Assembly: GCA_963707695.1 (NCBI GenBank)
Contig: CAVPQY010000007.1
Span: 62,001 to 126,000 of the forward strand
Length of the DNA: 64,000 bases
Source: JAOPZW01 sp963707695
GTDB lineage: Bacteria > Actinomycetota > Thermoleophilia > Solirubrobacterales > Solirubrobacteraceae
Reading direction: 5' to 3'
In this document: positions 8,100-16,681 of the stretch, in pieces
Layout: every line of letters starts with the position of its first letter
How positions within the stretch are numbered: the stretch's first letter is position 1
Notes under the pieces: generated by a model
What the model was told of the DNA's origin: nothing
The model's database searches: none
Seen by the model: only the letters and a program-made list of their open reading frames with translations
Made by a program: the position numbers and the translations under genes

Positions 8100-8800
8100 C
8101 GAGCGGGGTCCTCCCGGGCCTGACCAGCGCCGCCGGGGGCCCGTACGCCGTTGCGAGCGACCCGACCGTGGCCCATGACGCCGCCCACGGCGTCTGGCTG
8201 ATCTCGAGCCTCGCCGTCAACGTGGAGCCAGAGGCGGTGGTCGTCAGCCGCTCGCGCGACGGGCGTCGCTGGTCGGCGCCCGTCACGGTCGCCGCGGGGA
8301 ACAGCCGGGCCAGCCGCCTCGACAAGGAACTGGACCGTCTGCGACTCCGGTCCGCGGAGCCCGTCCTACGGACACTGCTACACGGAGTTCGACGACAACG
8401 GGGACTTCAACCGGATCAAGATGAGCACGTCCACGGACGGTGGGCTCACCTGGAGCGCACCCGTCACCACCGCGGGGAACGACTTCGGGATCGGCGGTCA
8501 TCCCGTCGTCCAGCCCGACGGGACGGTCATCGTGCCGATCGAGAACCTCGCCGAGACCGGCCTGCTGTCGTTCCGCTCGACCGACGGCGGGCGGACGTGG
8601 AGCGCCGCCGTGCCGGTCACTCCGACCCAGCAACCCGCGGCGCCGGGCCGGGCCCAGCCTTGAGCGCGGCGGTGTGCGCGCGGGCTACCGCGTCATGGTT
8701 GCCGCACCGGCTGCTCGGCGAACGACCTCGTCCTGAGCACCACGACCGACGGGATCGGCTGGTCGCCGGTGAGGCGGATCCCGATCGCCTCCGGACGCTT
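8100..8800 (+). pseudogene. Broken BNR-repeat (sialidase-like) secreted protein gene
   Basis: Pieces of one BNR/Asp-box protein appear in successive frames. The first is GVLPGLTSAAGGPYAVASDP, continuing VAHDAAHGVWLISSLAV and SRSRDGRRWSAPVTV. An extra C at 8330 then shifts the frame to one with WTVCDSGPRSPSYGHCY, STSTDGGLTWSAPVT and STDGGRTWSAAVPVT. After another shift comes TGCSANDLVLSTTTDGIGW. The SxDGGxTW repeats are Asp boxes. No export signal or full propeller remains. At least two frameshifts make it a pseudogene. Confidence 0.8.
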
Positions 8801-9107
8801 GACATCGAGGACTCTCGCCGAACGAGGCGCGTCTATCCGGCGCCCGCACCGTCTCGGCGCCGGCCTCGGCCTCGGCCTCGGCGAGGGGAGGACGTCCCGC
8901 AGACGTCCCGGCACGCACCGCCGCCGCAGTGACGCCTGGCGCGTCGGCACCAGCATCGGTCGTTCGAGGACGGCGACGCGGTGTCGGTCTGCCGCCACCT
9001 GCGGACTCACCCGATCCCACGACTGCTGGAGCTGCAGAGCCTCGGCAGCCTGGCAGGCCTCGTGCAGCCTGGCGGACGCGGATCTCCGGCTCCGAGCTGC
9101 GCCGCGC
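8801..9107. other. Non-coding stretch after the BNR pseudogene
   Basis: I see no supported gene here. A short GGCCTC tandem repeat (about four copies, near 8862-8882) is present. Minus-strand frames give plausible short helices but no start, ribosome site or known motif. It may contain more eroded coding sequence. Confidence 0.4.
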
Positions 9108-9638
9108 CTAGGCCCCGGCGGTCTCCCCCGACTCCGTGAGGCCGAGCCAGGCGAGGTTCGCCCCGACGACGAGGAGCAGCGCGAGCAGGACGGCCTCGGC
9201 CTCCCGGGGCGTGAGGCCGAGCGAGAGGTCGACCGACAGCGTGGGCCGCAGCGCCAGCGCCGCCATCAGCACGTACAGCACCAGCCCCGCCCAGCGCAGG
9301 GCCACGCCGGCGGCCGTCCGGCGGCCCTCCGAGCGCAGGTAGAGCACGATCTCGACGATGCCGAGCGCCGCGCAGCCGCCGAAGGCCAGCCGCCAGAGCG
9401 CGCTGTGCTCGCTGTTGACCGACGACAGCAGGCTCATGACGCCCGGCAGCAGGAAGAACAGGGCGATGCCGTAGGCGTGCCGGCGCCCGCGCAGGTCGCC
9501 CTCCCCCTCCCGGTAGCGCAGCTGGACGACCACCCACCACAGCCCGAGCAGCGTGAACGACACCGAGGCGAACGCTCGGTAGAACTCGTCGATCTTGGCC
9601 GGATCGGCGGCCGCCGCGAGGGAGGTGGGTCCTGGCAC
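9108..9638 (-). CDS. Conserved polytopic membrane protein, unknown function
   Basis: A 176-residue protein starting at ATG 9638. After a short soluble start (MPGPTSLAAAADPAKIDEFY) there are about five membrane segments, including VSFTLLGLWWVVVQL, GIALFFLLPGVMSLLSS, AGLVLYVLMAALALRP and AVLLALLLVVGANLAWLG. No catalytic motif was recognised. It is downstream of selD on the same strand (42 bases apart), but no functional link is evident. Confidence 0.65.
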   Translation of the reverse strand: MPGPTSLAAAADPAKIDEFYRAFASVSFTLLGLWWVVVQLRYREGEGDLRGRRHAYGIALFFLLPGVMSLLSSVNSEHSALWRLAFGGCAALGIVEIVLYLRSEGRRTAAGVALRWAGLVLYVLMAALALRPTLSVDLSLGLTPREAEAVLLALLLVVGANLAWLGLTESGETAGA

Positions 9639-9680
9639 CCTGGGCCCATCATCGCCACCACGGGACGGCGGCGCCAGGCG

Positions 9681-10700
9681 TCAGGCCAGGGCGACCGCGC
9701 CGGCGACGCCCGCGCCGACGCGCCCGACGACCGCGCCGGGCACCTCGCCGGCCCGCGCGGGCGGCAGCGCGACGAGCAGGCCGCCCGACGTCGTCGCGTC
9801 GGCGGCCAGGCGGTGGCGCCACCCCGCGACGGTCGGCGCGACGGCCGCGAACGACTCGGCCCACTCGCGGTTGCGACGGCTCCCGCCGCTGACGGCGTCC
9901 TCGCCGCGCAGCAGCGCCTCGGCGCCCTCGAGCACCGGGATCGCGGCGGCGTCGAGCTCGACGGCCACCCCGCTCTCGCGCGCCAGGTGGTGCGCGTGGC
10001 CGAGCAGGCCGAAGCCGGTGACGTCGGTCGCCGCGTGGGCCCCGGCGGCCAGCGCCGCCTCCGACGCGGCGGCGTTCAGCGCCGCCATGGTGGCCACGGC
10101 CGCGGGCAGCGCCTCGGCGGCGCCGGCCGCCCCGCGCTTGAGCGCGGTGGTGATCGCCCCCACGCCGAGCGGCTTGGTCAGCACGAGCGCATCGCCCGGG
10201 CGCGCGCCGGCGTTGGCCAGGACGCGATCGGGGTGCACGGCGCCCGTCACGGCGAGGCCGTACTTCGGCTCGGGGTCGTCGATCGAGTGGCCGCCCACGA
10301 CCGACGCGCCCGCCGCGGTCACGACGTCGTGGCCGCCGCGCAGGATCTCGCGCAGGACGTCCCCGCCGAGGCGCTCGAGCGGGAAGGCGACGACGTTCAG
10401 CGCCGTGAGCGGCGTGCCGCCCATGGCGTAGACGTCGGAGAGCGCGTTGGCCGCGGCGATGCGCCCGAAGTCGTAGGGGTCGTCGACGACGGGGGTGAAG
10501 AAGTCGATCGTCTGGACGAGCGCGAGGTCGTCGCGCAGCCGGAACACGGCCGCGTCGTCGCCCGTGGCCGACCCGACGAGCAGGCGGGGGTCCGTCGCGG
10601 CCGGGAGGTCGCGCACGATGGGGAGCAGGTCGGCGGCGGGCAGCTTGCACCCGCAGCCCGCCCCGTGCGAGAGCGAGGTCAGCGGGACGGCGGTGCTCAC
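9681..10700 (-). CDS. selD: Selenide, water dikinase (selenophosphate synthetase)
   Basis: A 339-residue protein from GTG 10700. SelD makes selenophosphate from selenide and ATP, the selenium donor for selenocysteine and selenouridine. The N-terminal catalytic loop SHGAGCGCKLPAADL has Cys16 and Lys19 in the positions of the catalytic Cys/Sec and Lys. ATP and metal motifs follow (GDDAAVF, TIDFFTPVVDDPYDFGRIAAAN, NALSDVYAMGG) and a C-terminal AIRS domain (DVTGFGLLGHAHHLA). It carries Cys, not Sec, so no recoding is needed. It overlaps the end of the ABC-F gene by 4 bases (GTGA). No selA, selB or Sec-tRNA is in the window. Confidence 0.93.
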   Translation of the reverse strand: MSTAVPLTSLSHGAGCGCKLPAADLLPIVRDLPAATDPRLLVGSATGDDAAVFRLRDDLALVQTIDFFTPVVDDPYDFGRIAAANALSDVYAMGGTPLTALNVVAFPLERLGGDVLREILRGGHDVVTAAGASVVGGHSIDDPEPKYGLAVTGAVHPDRVLANAGARPGDALVLTKPLGVGAITTALKRGAAGAAEALPAAVATMAALNAAASEAALAAGAHAATDVTGFGLLGHAHHLARESGVAVELDAAAIPVLEGAEALLRGEDAVSGGSRRNREWAESFAAVAPTVAGWRHRLAADATTSGGLLVALPPARAGEVPGAVVGRVGAGVAGAVALA

Positions 10701-12658
10701 GCCGTCACGGCCCGCTGCTCGAACGCCTCGAGCGCGGCGTAGGCCTCCTCGACGGCGCGCTTGGCCGCCGTGTGCCGGGCCTGGGACTTCGCCGACTCGT
10801 ACTTCGTGGCCCAGCGTCCGGGGTCGGCCAGCTCCTCCTCGAGCGCCGCGAGCTCCGCCTCGGCCTGCTCGACGGCCCGCTCGAGCCGGCCCTGCTCCTT
10901 CTGGCGGTTCTTCGACGGCGCGGGCGCGACGGCCGCCGCGGGCGCCGACCGCGGCGCTGCCGGCTTGCCTCCGGGCGGCGTCCGCGGCGTCGCCGCCACG
11001 GGCGCAGGGGGCGGCGCCGAGGCCGGCGGGAGGCCGGCGGCCTTGCGCTCCTCGCGCAGACGGGCGTACTCGGCCCAGCCGCCGACGTAGCTGCGCAGGG
11101 TGAAGTCCTCGACGGCGACGGTCCGCGAGCCGACGGCGTCGAGCAGCGCCCGGTCGTGGGTCACGAGCAGCAGCGCGCCCTCGAAGGCACGCAGGGCGTC
11201 CTCGAGCGCCTCGCGGGACTCGAGGTCGAGGTGGTTCGTGGGCTCGTCGAGGATGAGGACGTTCGCGCCGCTCGCGACCAGGATGGACAGCCCGAGGCGC
11301 TTGCGCTCGCCGCCGGAGAGCCCGTCGAGCGGCTTCTCGGCCTCCTCGCCGCTGAAGAGGAAGCGCCCCAGCAGCGCGCGGGCCTGGTTCGGGGTCAGCC
11401 CGGTGTGCCGCTGGACGGCCTCGAGGACCGTGCGCGCGGGGTGGGTGGAACCCCATTCGAGCTCCTCGCCGTGCTGGCTGAGGTAGCCGACCTTGACGTT
11501 GTGGCCGGAGCGCAGGCGGCCGCCGTCGAGCTCGCGGCGCCCGGCCAGCGCCTCGATGAGCGTCGTCTTGCCGGTGCCGTTGGGCCCGACGAGGGACACG
11601 TGCTCGCCACGCTCGAGCCACAGCTCGGCGCCCGCCAGCAGGACCCGCGGCGGGTCGGCGCCGACCTGCAGCCGGGCGTCCTCGACCTCGAAGATCACGC
11701 GCCCCGAGCGCTCCGGCTTCTTGAACTGGAAGCCGAGCTCACGCCCGTCGCGGGGATCGCGCTCGATCCGGTCGATCTTGTCCAGGCGCTTCAGGCGCGA
11801 CTGGGCCTGGCGCGCCTTCGTCGCCTTGTAGCGGAAGCGCTCGACGAAGGCCTCCATCCGGGCGATCTCGGCCTGCTGCTTCTCGATCGCCTTGCCGAGC
11901 GCCATCTCCCGGGCGGCCTGCTCGCGGCGCCAGCGCGCCCACGTGCCGTTGAAGAAGCGCGTGCGGCCGGCCTCGACCTCGAGCACCGAGGTGCCCACCG
12001 CTTCCAGGAACCAGCGGTCGTGGGCGACCATGATGATCGCCGCGTCGAGGGCGACGAGCGTCTGCTCGAGCCACTCGAGCGACTCGATGTCGAGGTGGTT
12101 CGTGGGCTCGTCGAGGAGCAGCAGGTCGGGCTGTGCGGCCAGCGCGCGGGCCAGGGACGCGCGGGTGAGCTGCCCGCCGGAGAACGTCCGCAGCGGGCGG
12201 TCGAGGTCGGCGTCGGAGAAGCCGAGGCCGTGGACGACGCCGTTCGCGCGCTCGCGCCACCCGTAGCCCCCGACCGCCTCGAAGCGGGCGTACGCGTCGC
12301 TGTAGCGCGCCAGCGCCGACTCCTCGCCGGTGGCCATGGCGCGCTCGAGGCGCCCGAGCTCCGCCTCGAGCTCGAGCGGCTCGCGCGATCCGGACAGGAC
12401 GTAGTCGCGCAGGGACAGGTCGCGCTCCCGCGGCGGGCGCTGATCGTGGAGGGCCACGCGGACGCCCTTGCCCAGGACGACCTCGCCGCCGTCGATCGAG
12501 GTCTCGCCGGCCAGCATCCGCAGGAGGGTCGTCTTGCCCGCCCCGTTGCGCCCGGCGATCGTCATGCGGTCGCCCCGCTCGAGCTTGAAGGAGACCCCGC
12601 GCAGCAGGGGCTCGCCGGCCATGTCCTTGGCCAGGTCGGATGCGATGAGGACCGCCAC
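10697..12658 (-). CDS. ABC-F family ATPase
   Basis: A 653-residue soluble protein from GTG 12658 with two ATPase modules. Module 1 has Walker A GRNGAGKTT (36-44), signature FSGGQLTRASL and Walker B LLLLDEPTNHLD. Module 2 has GPNGTGKTT, LSGGERKRLGL and VLILDEPTNHLD. A long helical linker rich in K, R and Q (QQAEIARMEAFVERFRYKAT) lies between them. An Ala/Pro-rich stretch and a C-terminal coiled coil (QEQGRLERAVEQAEAELAAL) follow. ABC-F proteins act on ribosomes as translation factors or resistance factors, not in transport. No membrane segment is present. The Uup/EttA-like subfamily cannot be fixed by eye. Confidence 0.9.
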   Translation of the reverse strand: MAVLIASDLAKDMAGEPLLRGVSFKLERGDRMTIAGRNGAGKTTLLRMLAGETSIDGGEVVLGKGVRVALHDQRPPRERDLSLRDYVLSGSREPLELEAELGRLERAMATGEESALARYSDAYARFEAVGGYGWRERANGVVHGLGFSDADLDRPLRTFSGGQLTRASLARALAAQPDLLLLDEPTNHLDIESLEWLEQTLVALDAAIIMVAHDRWFLEAVGTSVLEVEAGRTRFFNGTWARWRREQAAREMALGKAIEKQQAEIARMEAFVERFRYKATKARQAQSRLKRLDKIDRIERDPRDGRELGFQFKKPERSGRVIFEVEDARLQVGADPPRVLLAGAELWLERGEHVSLVGPNGTGKTTLIEALAGRRELDGGRLRSGHNVKVGYLSQHGEELEWGSTHPARTVLEAVQRHTGLTPNQARALLGRFLFSGEEAEKPLDGLSGGERKRLGLSILVASGANVLILDEPTNHLDLESREALEDALRAFEGALLLVTHDRALLDAVGSRTVAVEDFTLRSYVGGWAEYARLREERKAAGLPPASAPPPAPVAATPRTPPGGKPAAPRSAPAAAVAPAPSKNRQKEQGRLERAVEQAEAELAALEEELADPGRWATKYESAKSQARHTAAKRAVEEAYAALEAFEQRAVTA

Positions 12659-12715
12659 ACCTCCAATGGTAGGTGCGTGCCCGGGGGCGGACCGGGTCCC
12701 GGGAGGGGGTGACGT

Positions 12716-13444
12716 CTAGCGCCGCACGCCGCCGCTGGGCAGCCCGGTGCCCTCGCGCTGCCACGCGACGAGCTGCTCGTTCTCGTGGGCGATGCGGGCC
12801 GGCATCGCCTCGAGCTCGGAGAACATCGCCTTCAGGGCCCGGACCCCGGCCGGGTCGTGGGCGGCGACCTCGGCGGCCAGGGCCAGCGCGGCGGCCTCGG
12901 CGTCGGCGGCGGGCGCCGTGCGGTGCAGGAAGCCGATCGCCGCGGCCTCCTCCATCCCGACGACGCGCCCGGTGAGGACGAGGTCCTTGGCCCGCGAGAG
13001 CCCGACGAGGGGGACGAGCCGGGCCGGGCCGACCGGCGCGCCCATCCGGGCCCCGGCCCACATGAGCTTGAGGTTGTCGCCGCCCGCGCGCAGGTCGCAG
13101 CCCGCGGCGATCTCCGCGCCCGCGCCGACGACGTTGCCGACGCAGACGGCGACGCTCGGCACGCGGACGGCGTCGAAGGCGGCGTAGACCCGCGTGAAGG
13201 CCTCCATCCGCGCCACCGCCGCGGGGCGGTCGAGCTCCTCCGCGACGTCGGCGCCGGCGCAGAGCGCCCGGGCGTCCGTCGTCGAGAGCACGAGCGCCCG
13301 TAGGTCGTCGTCGCGCGCCAGGTCGGCGAGCGCCGCCTCGAGCTCGGCCAGCTGCGCCGACCCGAGCGCGTTGCGTGCCTGCGGCCGGTCGAGCCGGAGC
13401 ACCTCGATCCCGTCGTCGCGCCGCTCGCGCGCCAGGCTGCCCAT
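12716..13444 (-). CDS. Enoyl-CoA hydratase/isomerase family protein
   Basis: A 242-residue crotonase-fold protein from ATG 13444 (MGSLARERRDDGIEVLRLDR). The oxyanion-hole segments are visible: RALCAGADVAEEL and VGAGAEIAAGCDLRAG. The helical C-terminus reads AAAIGFLHRTAP onward. These enzymes hydrate or isomerise acyl-CoA substrates, typically in fatty acid or aromatic degradation. The glutamate pair of true hydratases is only partly evident, so the exact reaction is unknown. It is divergent from the small membrane protein gene at 13472. Confidence 0.8.
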   Translation of the reverse strand: MGSLARERRDDGIEVLRLDRPQARNALGSAQLAELEAALADLARDDDLRALVLSTTDARALCAGADVAEELDRPAAVARMEAFTRVYAAFDAVRVPSVAVCVGNVVGAGAEIAAGCDLRAGGDNLKLMWAGARMGAPVGPARLVPLVGLSRAKDLVLTGRVVGMEEAAAIGFLHRTAPAADAEAAALALAAEVAAHDPAGVRALKAMFSELEAMPARIAHENEQLVAWQREGTGLPSGGVRR

Positions 13445-13471
13445 GGCCGGGCATCCTCTAGGATCTGCGGG

Positions 13472-13729
13472 GTGAAGCGCCTGACGACCGTCCTCCCCGC
13501 CGTCCTCGTCACCTTCCTGCTCCTCGCGCCCACCGCGCTCGCGCACGACGGCGGCGAGGGCACCTACGGCCCGGCCGACGACAAGGTCGTCACGAACGCC
13601 GGCTTCCTGCTCATCGCGTTCTTCCCGGCGCTCATCTTCGTGATGTCGATGCTCCAGCGGGCGCTGGACAAGCGCAAGGAGCGCCGCAAGGCCGCGCACC
13701 GCAAGATCGACTTCAACGGCGGCTGGTAG
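13472..13729 (+). CDS. Small membrane protein with signal-like N-terminus
   Basis: An 85-residue protein from GTG 13472. The N-terminus LTTVLPAVLVTFLLLAPTALA is a signal peptide-like segment with an ALAH cleavage-type end. A second hydrophobic segment, NAGFLLIAFFPALIFVMSML, is followed by a very basic tail (KRKERRKAAHRKIDFNGGW). The first segment may be cleaved, leaving a single-pass protein with a positive cytoplasmic tail. The function is unknown. Confidence 0.7.
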   Translation: MKRLTTVLPAVLVTFLLLAPTALAHDGGEGTYGPADDKVVTNAGFLLIAFFPALIFVMSMLQRALDKRKERRKAAHRKIDFNGGW

Positions 13730-13818
13730 CGCGTTCCGTCCCGCCGCTCCGAAGGCGGGCGGCGACGGGACCCCGCGTATAGGGTGGCGGGCAACCGACG
13801 GAGGAGGAAGCGGGACCC

Positions 13819-15801
13819 ATGGCGTACTTCGTGACCGGCGCGACGGGCTTCATCGGCCGGCACCTCGTCGAGCGGCTGCTCGACATCCGCGAGGGCGACA
13901 TCTTCGTCCTGGTGCGCGAGGGCTCGCGCGACAAGATGGAGCGCCGCATCGGCGCCTGGGGCGCGCAGGAGCGCGTCGGGATCGTCACCGGCGACCTCGG
14001 CGAGGCGCTGCTCGGGGTGCCCGAGGCGTGGATCGAGCAGCACCGCGGCAAGATCGAGCACTTCTTCCACCTCGCGGCGATCTACGACATGACGGTCTCC
14101 GACGAGCGCAACGAGGTGCTCAACGTCGGCGGCACCCGCCACGCGGTCGCCCTCGGCAACGCGCTGGAGGCCGGGACCTTCCACCACGTCTCCTCCGTCG
14201 CGGTGGCCGGCGACTTCAAGGGCCTCTTCCGCGAGGACATGTTCAACGAGGGCCAGGGCCTGCCCTCGGCCTACCACCGGACGAAGTTCGAGTCCGAGAA
14301 GGTGGCCCGCGAGTCGCTGAAGGTGCCGTGGCGCGTGTACCGCCCGGCGATCGTCGTGGGCCACTCGCGCACCGGCCAGATGGACAAGGTCGACGGCCCC
14401 TACTACTTCTTCAAGGCGATCCAGAAGGCGCGCGCGGCGCTGCCCGAGTGGTTCCCGCTCGTCGGCCCGGAGCTCGGGCGCACGAACGTCGTGCCGGTCG
14501 ACTACGTCGCCGACGCCCTGGACCACATCGCCCACGAGCCCGGGCTCGAGGGCCAGACCTTCCACCTCGCGAGCCCGCGCATGCAGCGCTCGGGCGAGGT
14601 CCTCAACACCTTCGCGCGGGCCGCGCACGCGCCCCAGCTCGCGCTGCGCGTCGACAAGCGGCTGACCGACGCGCTGCCCAAGGGCGTCTTCTCGATGCTC
14701 ATGAAGCTCCCGGCCCTCAAGGACGTCCGCAAGACGCTCCTGGCCGACGTGGGCATCCCCGACGAGGTCATCGAGCACGTGGGCTTCCGGGCGCAGTTCG
14801 ACACCCGCGACAGCGAGCGCGCGCTGGCCGGCTCGGGCGTCGAGGTCCCCGAGCTCGACGAGTACGCCTGGCGCCTGTGGGACTACTGGGAGCGCCACCT
14901 GGACCCCGACCTCTTCCGCGACCGCTCCTTCGAGGGCGCGATCAACGGACGGACGGTCGTCATCACGGGGGCCTCGAGCGGGATCGGCCTGGCCGCCGCC
15001 CACAAGATCGCCGCGGCGGGCGGCATCCCCATCCTCGTGGCCCGCTCGACGGACAAGCTCGAGGCCGCGAAGGCCGAGATCGAGGCGGCCGGCGGCACGG
15101 CCTACGCGTACTCCGCCGACCTCTCCGACCTCGACGCCATCGACGCGCTCGTCGCGCGCCTGCTCTCCGACCACGTCGCGATCGACATGCTCGTCAACAA
15201 CGCCGGACGGTCGATCCGCCGGTCGGTGTCGCTGAGCCTCGACCGCTTCCACGACTACGAGCGCACGATGCAGCTCAACTACTTCGGGGCGATCAAGCTC
15301 GTCATGGGCTTCCTCCCGCACTGGAAGGAGCGCGGCTCCGGCCACGTCGTGAACGTCTCGTCGATCGGGGCGCAGACGAACCCGCCCCGCTTCAGCGCCT
15401 ACGTCGCCTCGAAGGCCGCGCTGGACGCGTGGACGCGCGTCGTCTCCTCCGAGGTCATCGGCGACGGGATCACCTTCACGACGATCCACATGCCGCTCGT
15501 CCGCACGCCGATGATCGCGCCGACGAAGATGTACGACTCGTTCCCGACGATCACCCCGGACGAGGCGGGCGACCTCGTGTGCGAGGCGATCCGCTCCAAG
15601 CCCAAGCAGATCAACACCCGCCTGGGGACCTTCGGCGAGGTCGCCTACACGCTCGCCCCCAAGGCCGTCGACCAGATCCTGCACATGGCCTACCGCGTCT
15701 TCCCGGACTCGGCGGCGGCCAAGGGCCAGAAGGACCCCAACGAGAAGGCCTCGATGGAGCAGGTCGCGATGGCGAACCTCATGAAGGGCGTGCACTGGTA
15801 G
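13819..15801 (+). CDS. Two-domain SDR, probable fatty acyl-CoA reductase
   Basis: A 660-residue protein with GGAGGAGG upstream. The N-terminal extended SDR domain has GATGFIG (7-13) and the catalytic Y152xxxK156 (YHRTK), like the NAD-binding-4 acyl-CoA reductase domain. The C-terminal classical SDR domain has GASSGIG (from residue 384), NNAGRS and Y528xxxK532. This length and order match alcohol-forming acyl-CoA reductases of the Marinobacter Maqu_2507 and mycobacterial FcrA type. Those reduce acyl-CoA to aldehyde and then alcohol with NADPH. The assignment is from architecture; activity is inferred. It stands alone, between divergent and convergent neighbours. Confidence 0.75.
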   Translation: MAYFVTGATGFIGRHLVERLLDIREGDIFVLVREGSRDKMERRIGAWGAQERVGIVTGDLGEALLGVPEAWIEQHRGKIEHFFHLAAIYDMTVSDERNEVLNVGGTRHAVALGNALEAGTFHHVSSVAVAGDFKGLFREDMFNEGQGLPSAYHRTKFESEKVARESLKVPWRVYRPAIVVGHSRTGQMDKVDGPYYFFKAIQKARAALPEWFPLVGPELGRTNVVPVDYVADALDHIAHEPGLEGQTFHLASPRMQRSGEVLNTFARAAHAPQLALRVDKRLTDALPKGVFSMLMKLPALKDVRKTLLADVGIPDEVIEHVGFRAQFDTRDSERALAGSGVEVPELDEYAWRLWDYWERHLDPDLFRDRSFEGAINGRTVVITGASSGIGLAAAHKIAAAGGIPILVARSTDKLEAAKAEIEAAGGTAYAYSADLSDLDAIDALVARLLSDHVAIDMLVNNAGRSIRRSVSLSLDRFHDYERTMQLNYFGAIKLVMGFLPHWKERGSGHVVNVSSIGAQTNPPRFSAYVASKAALDAWTRVVSSEVIGDGITFTTIHMPLVRTPMIAPTKMYDSFPTITPDEAGDLVCEAIRSKPKQINTRLGTFGEVAYTLAPKAVDQILHMAYRVFPDSAAAKGQKDPNEKASMEQVAMANLMKGVHW

Positions 15802-15828
15802 ACCGCGCCGCCGCGACGGGCCGCCCGC

Positions 15829-16575
15829 TCACAGGAGGCGCGCGATCGCCACGGTGCCGACGACGACGATGACCGCCCGCAGGACGGCGGGCGGCAGGCG
15901 CCGGCCGAACCGCGCGCCGAGCACCCCCCCGGCGGTCGCGCCGACGGCCAGCAGCGCGGCCACGTCCCACGCCACGTCGGCGACGAGGGCGAAGACGATG
16001 CCCGCGACGAGGTTGACGAGCATGGCCAGGACGTTCTTCAGCGCGTTGATGCGCTGCAGGTCGTCGGGCAGTGCGACGCCGAGGATGCCGAGCAGCAGGA
16101 TCCCCTGCGCGGCGCCGAAGTAGCCGCCGTAGATCCCGGTGCCGAAGACGGCCAGCCGGGTCGGAAGGCCCTCGTGGGCGTCCGGCGGCCTACGCGCGCG
16201 CAGCCGCGCCGCCAGCGCCGGCTGGACGACGACGAGCACGAGGGCGATCGCGATGAAGACGGGCACGATGGTCTTGAACGCCGACGCCGGCAGGACGAGC
16301 AGGGCGACGGCGCCCGTCACGCCGCCGAGCGTGGAGCAGATCCCGAGGCGGATCGCGCGCGGCCGCTGCCCCGCGAGCTCGCGCCGGTAGCCGATCGCCC
16401 CCGACAGGGAGCCGGGCACGAGCCCGATGGTGTTCGAGACGTTCGCCGTCACCGGCGCGTAGCCGAGGGCGAGCAGGACCGGGAACGTGATGAGCGTCCC
16501 GCTGCCGACCACGGTGTTGATCGCCCCGGCGGCGGTCCCGGCGCCCAGGATCGCGAGGGCTTCGAGGACGCTCAG
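15829..16575 (-). CDS. TauE/SafE family permease
   Basis: A polytopic membrane protein with family motifs GSGTLITFPVLLALGY, NVSNTIGLVPGSLSGAIGYR, GIYGGYFGAAQGILLLG and NALKNVLAMLVNLVAG. TauE/SafE proteins export or import sulfite, sulfoacetate or other organic anions. The conserved first helix (LEALAILGAGTAAGAINTV) extends upstream of the GTG at 16512, but no ATG, GTG or TTG precedes it in frame. A CTG at 16575 is the best available start. A program would probably report the GTG at 16512 (227 residues), which cuts the first helix. Confidence 0.7.
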   Translation of the reverse strand: MSVLEALAILGAGTAAGAINTVVGSGTLITFPVLLALGYAPVTANVSNTIGLVPGSLSGAIGYRRELAGQRPRAIRLGICSTLGGVTGAVALLVLPASAFKTIVPVFIAIALVLVVVQPALAARLRARRPPDAHEGLPTRLAVFGTGIYGGYFGAAQGILLLGILGVALPDDLQRINALKNVLAMLVNLVAGIVFALVADVAWDVAALLAVGATAGGVLGARFGRRLPPAVLRAVIVVVGTVAIARLL

Positions 16576-16681
16576 GGCGCGGCCGGGCGGCGCTGGGGCA
16601 TCGCGGCGGAAGCGTAGTGGCCGCGACGGCGTCCAGGCGCGCTCCGGGTGGTCGACCCGGTCTCGCGGAGGAGCGGCGCCG

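Noticed and set aside
8862..8882. GGCCTC tandem repeat
   Set aside because: Only about four units in non-coding GC-rich DNA; not a CRISPR array or a meaningful satellite.
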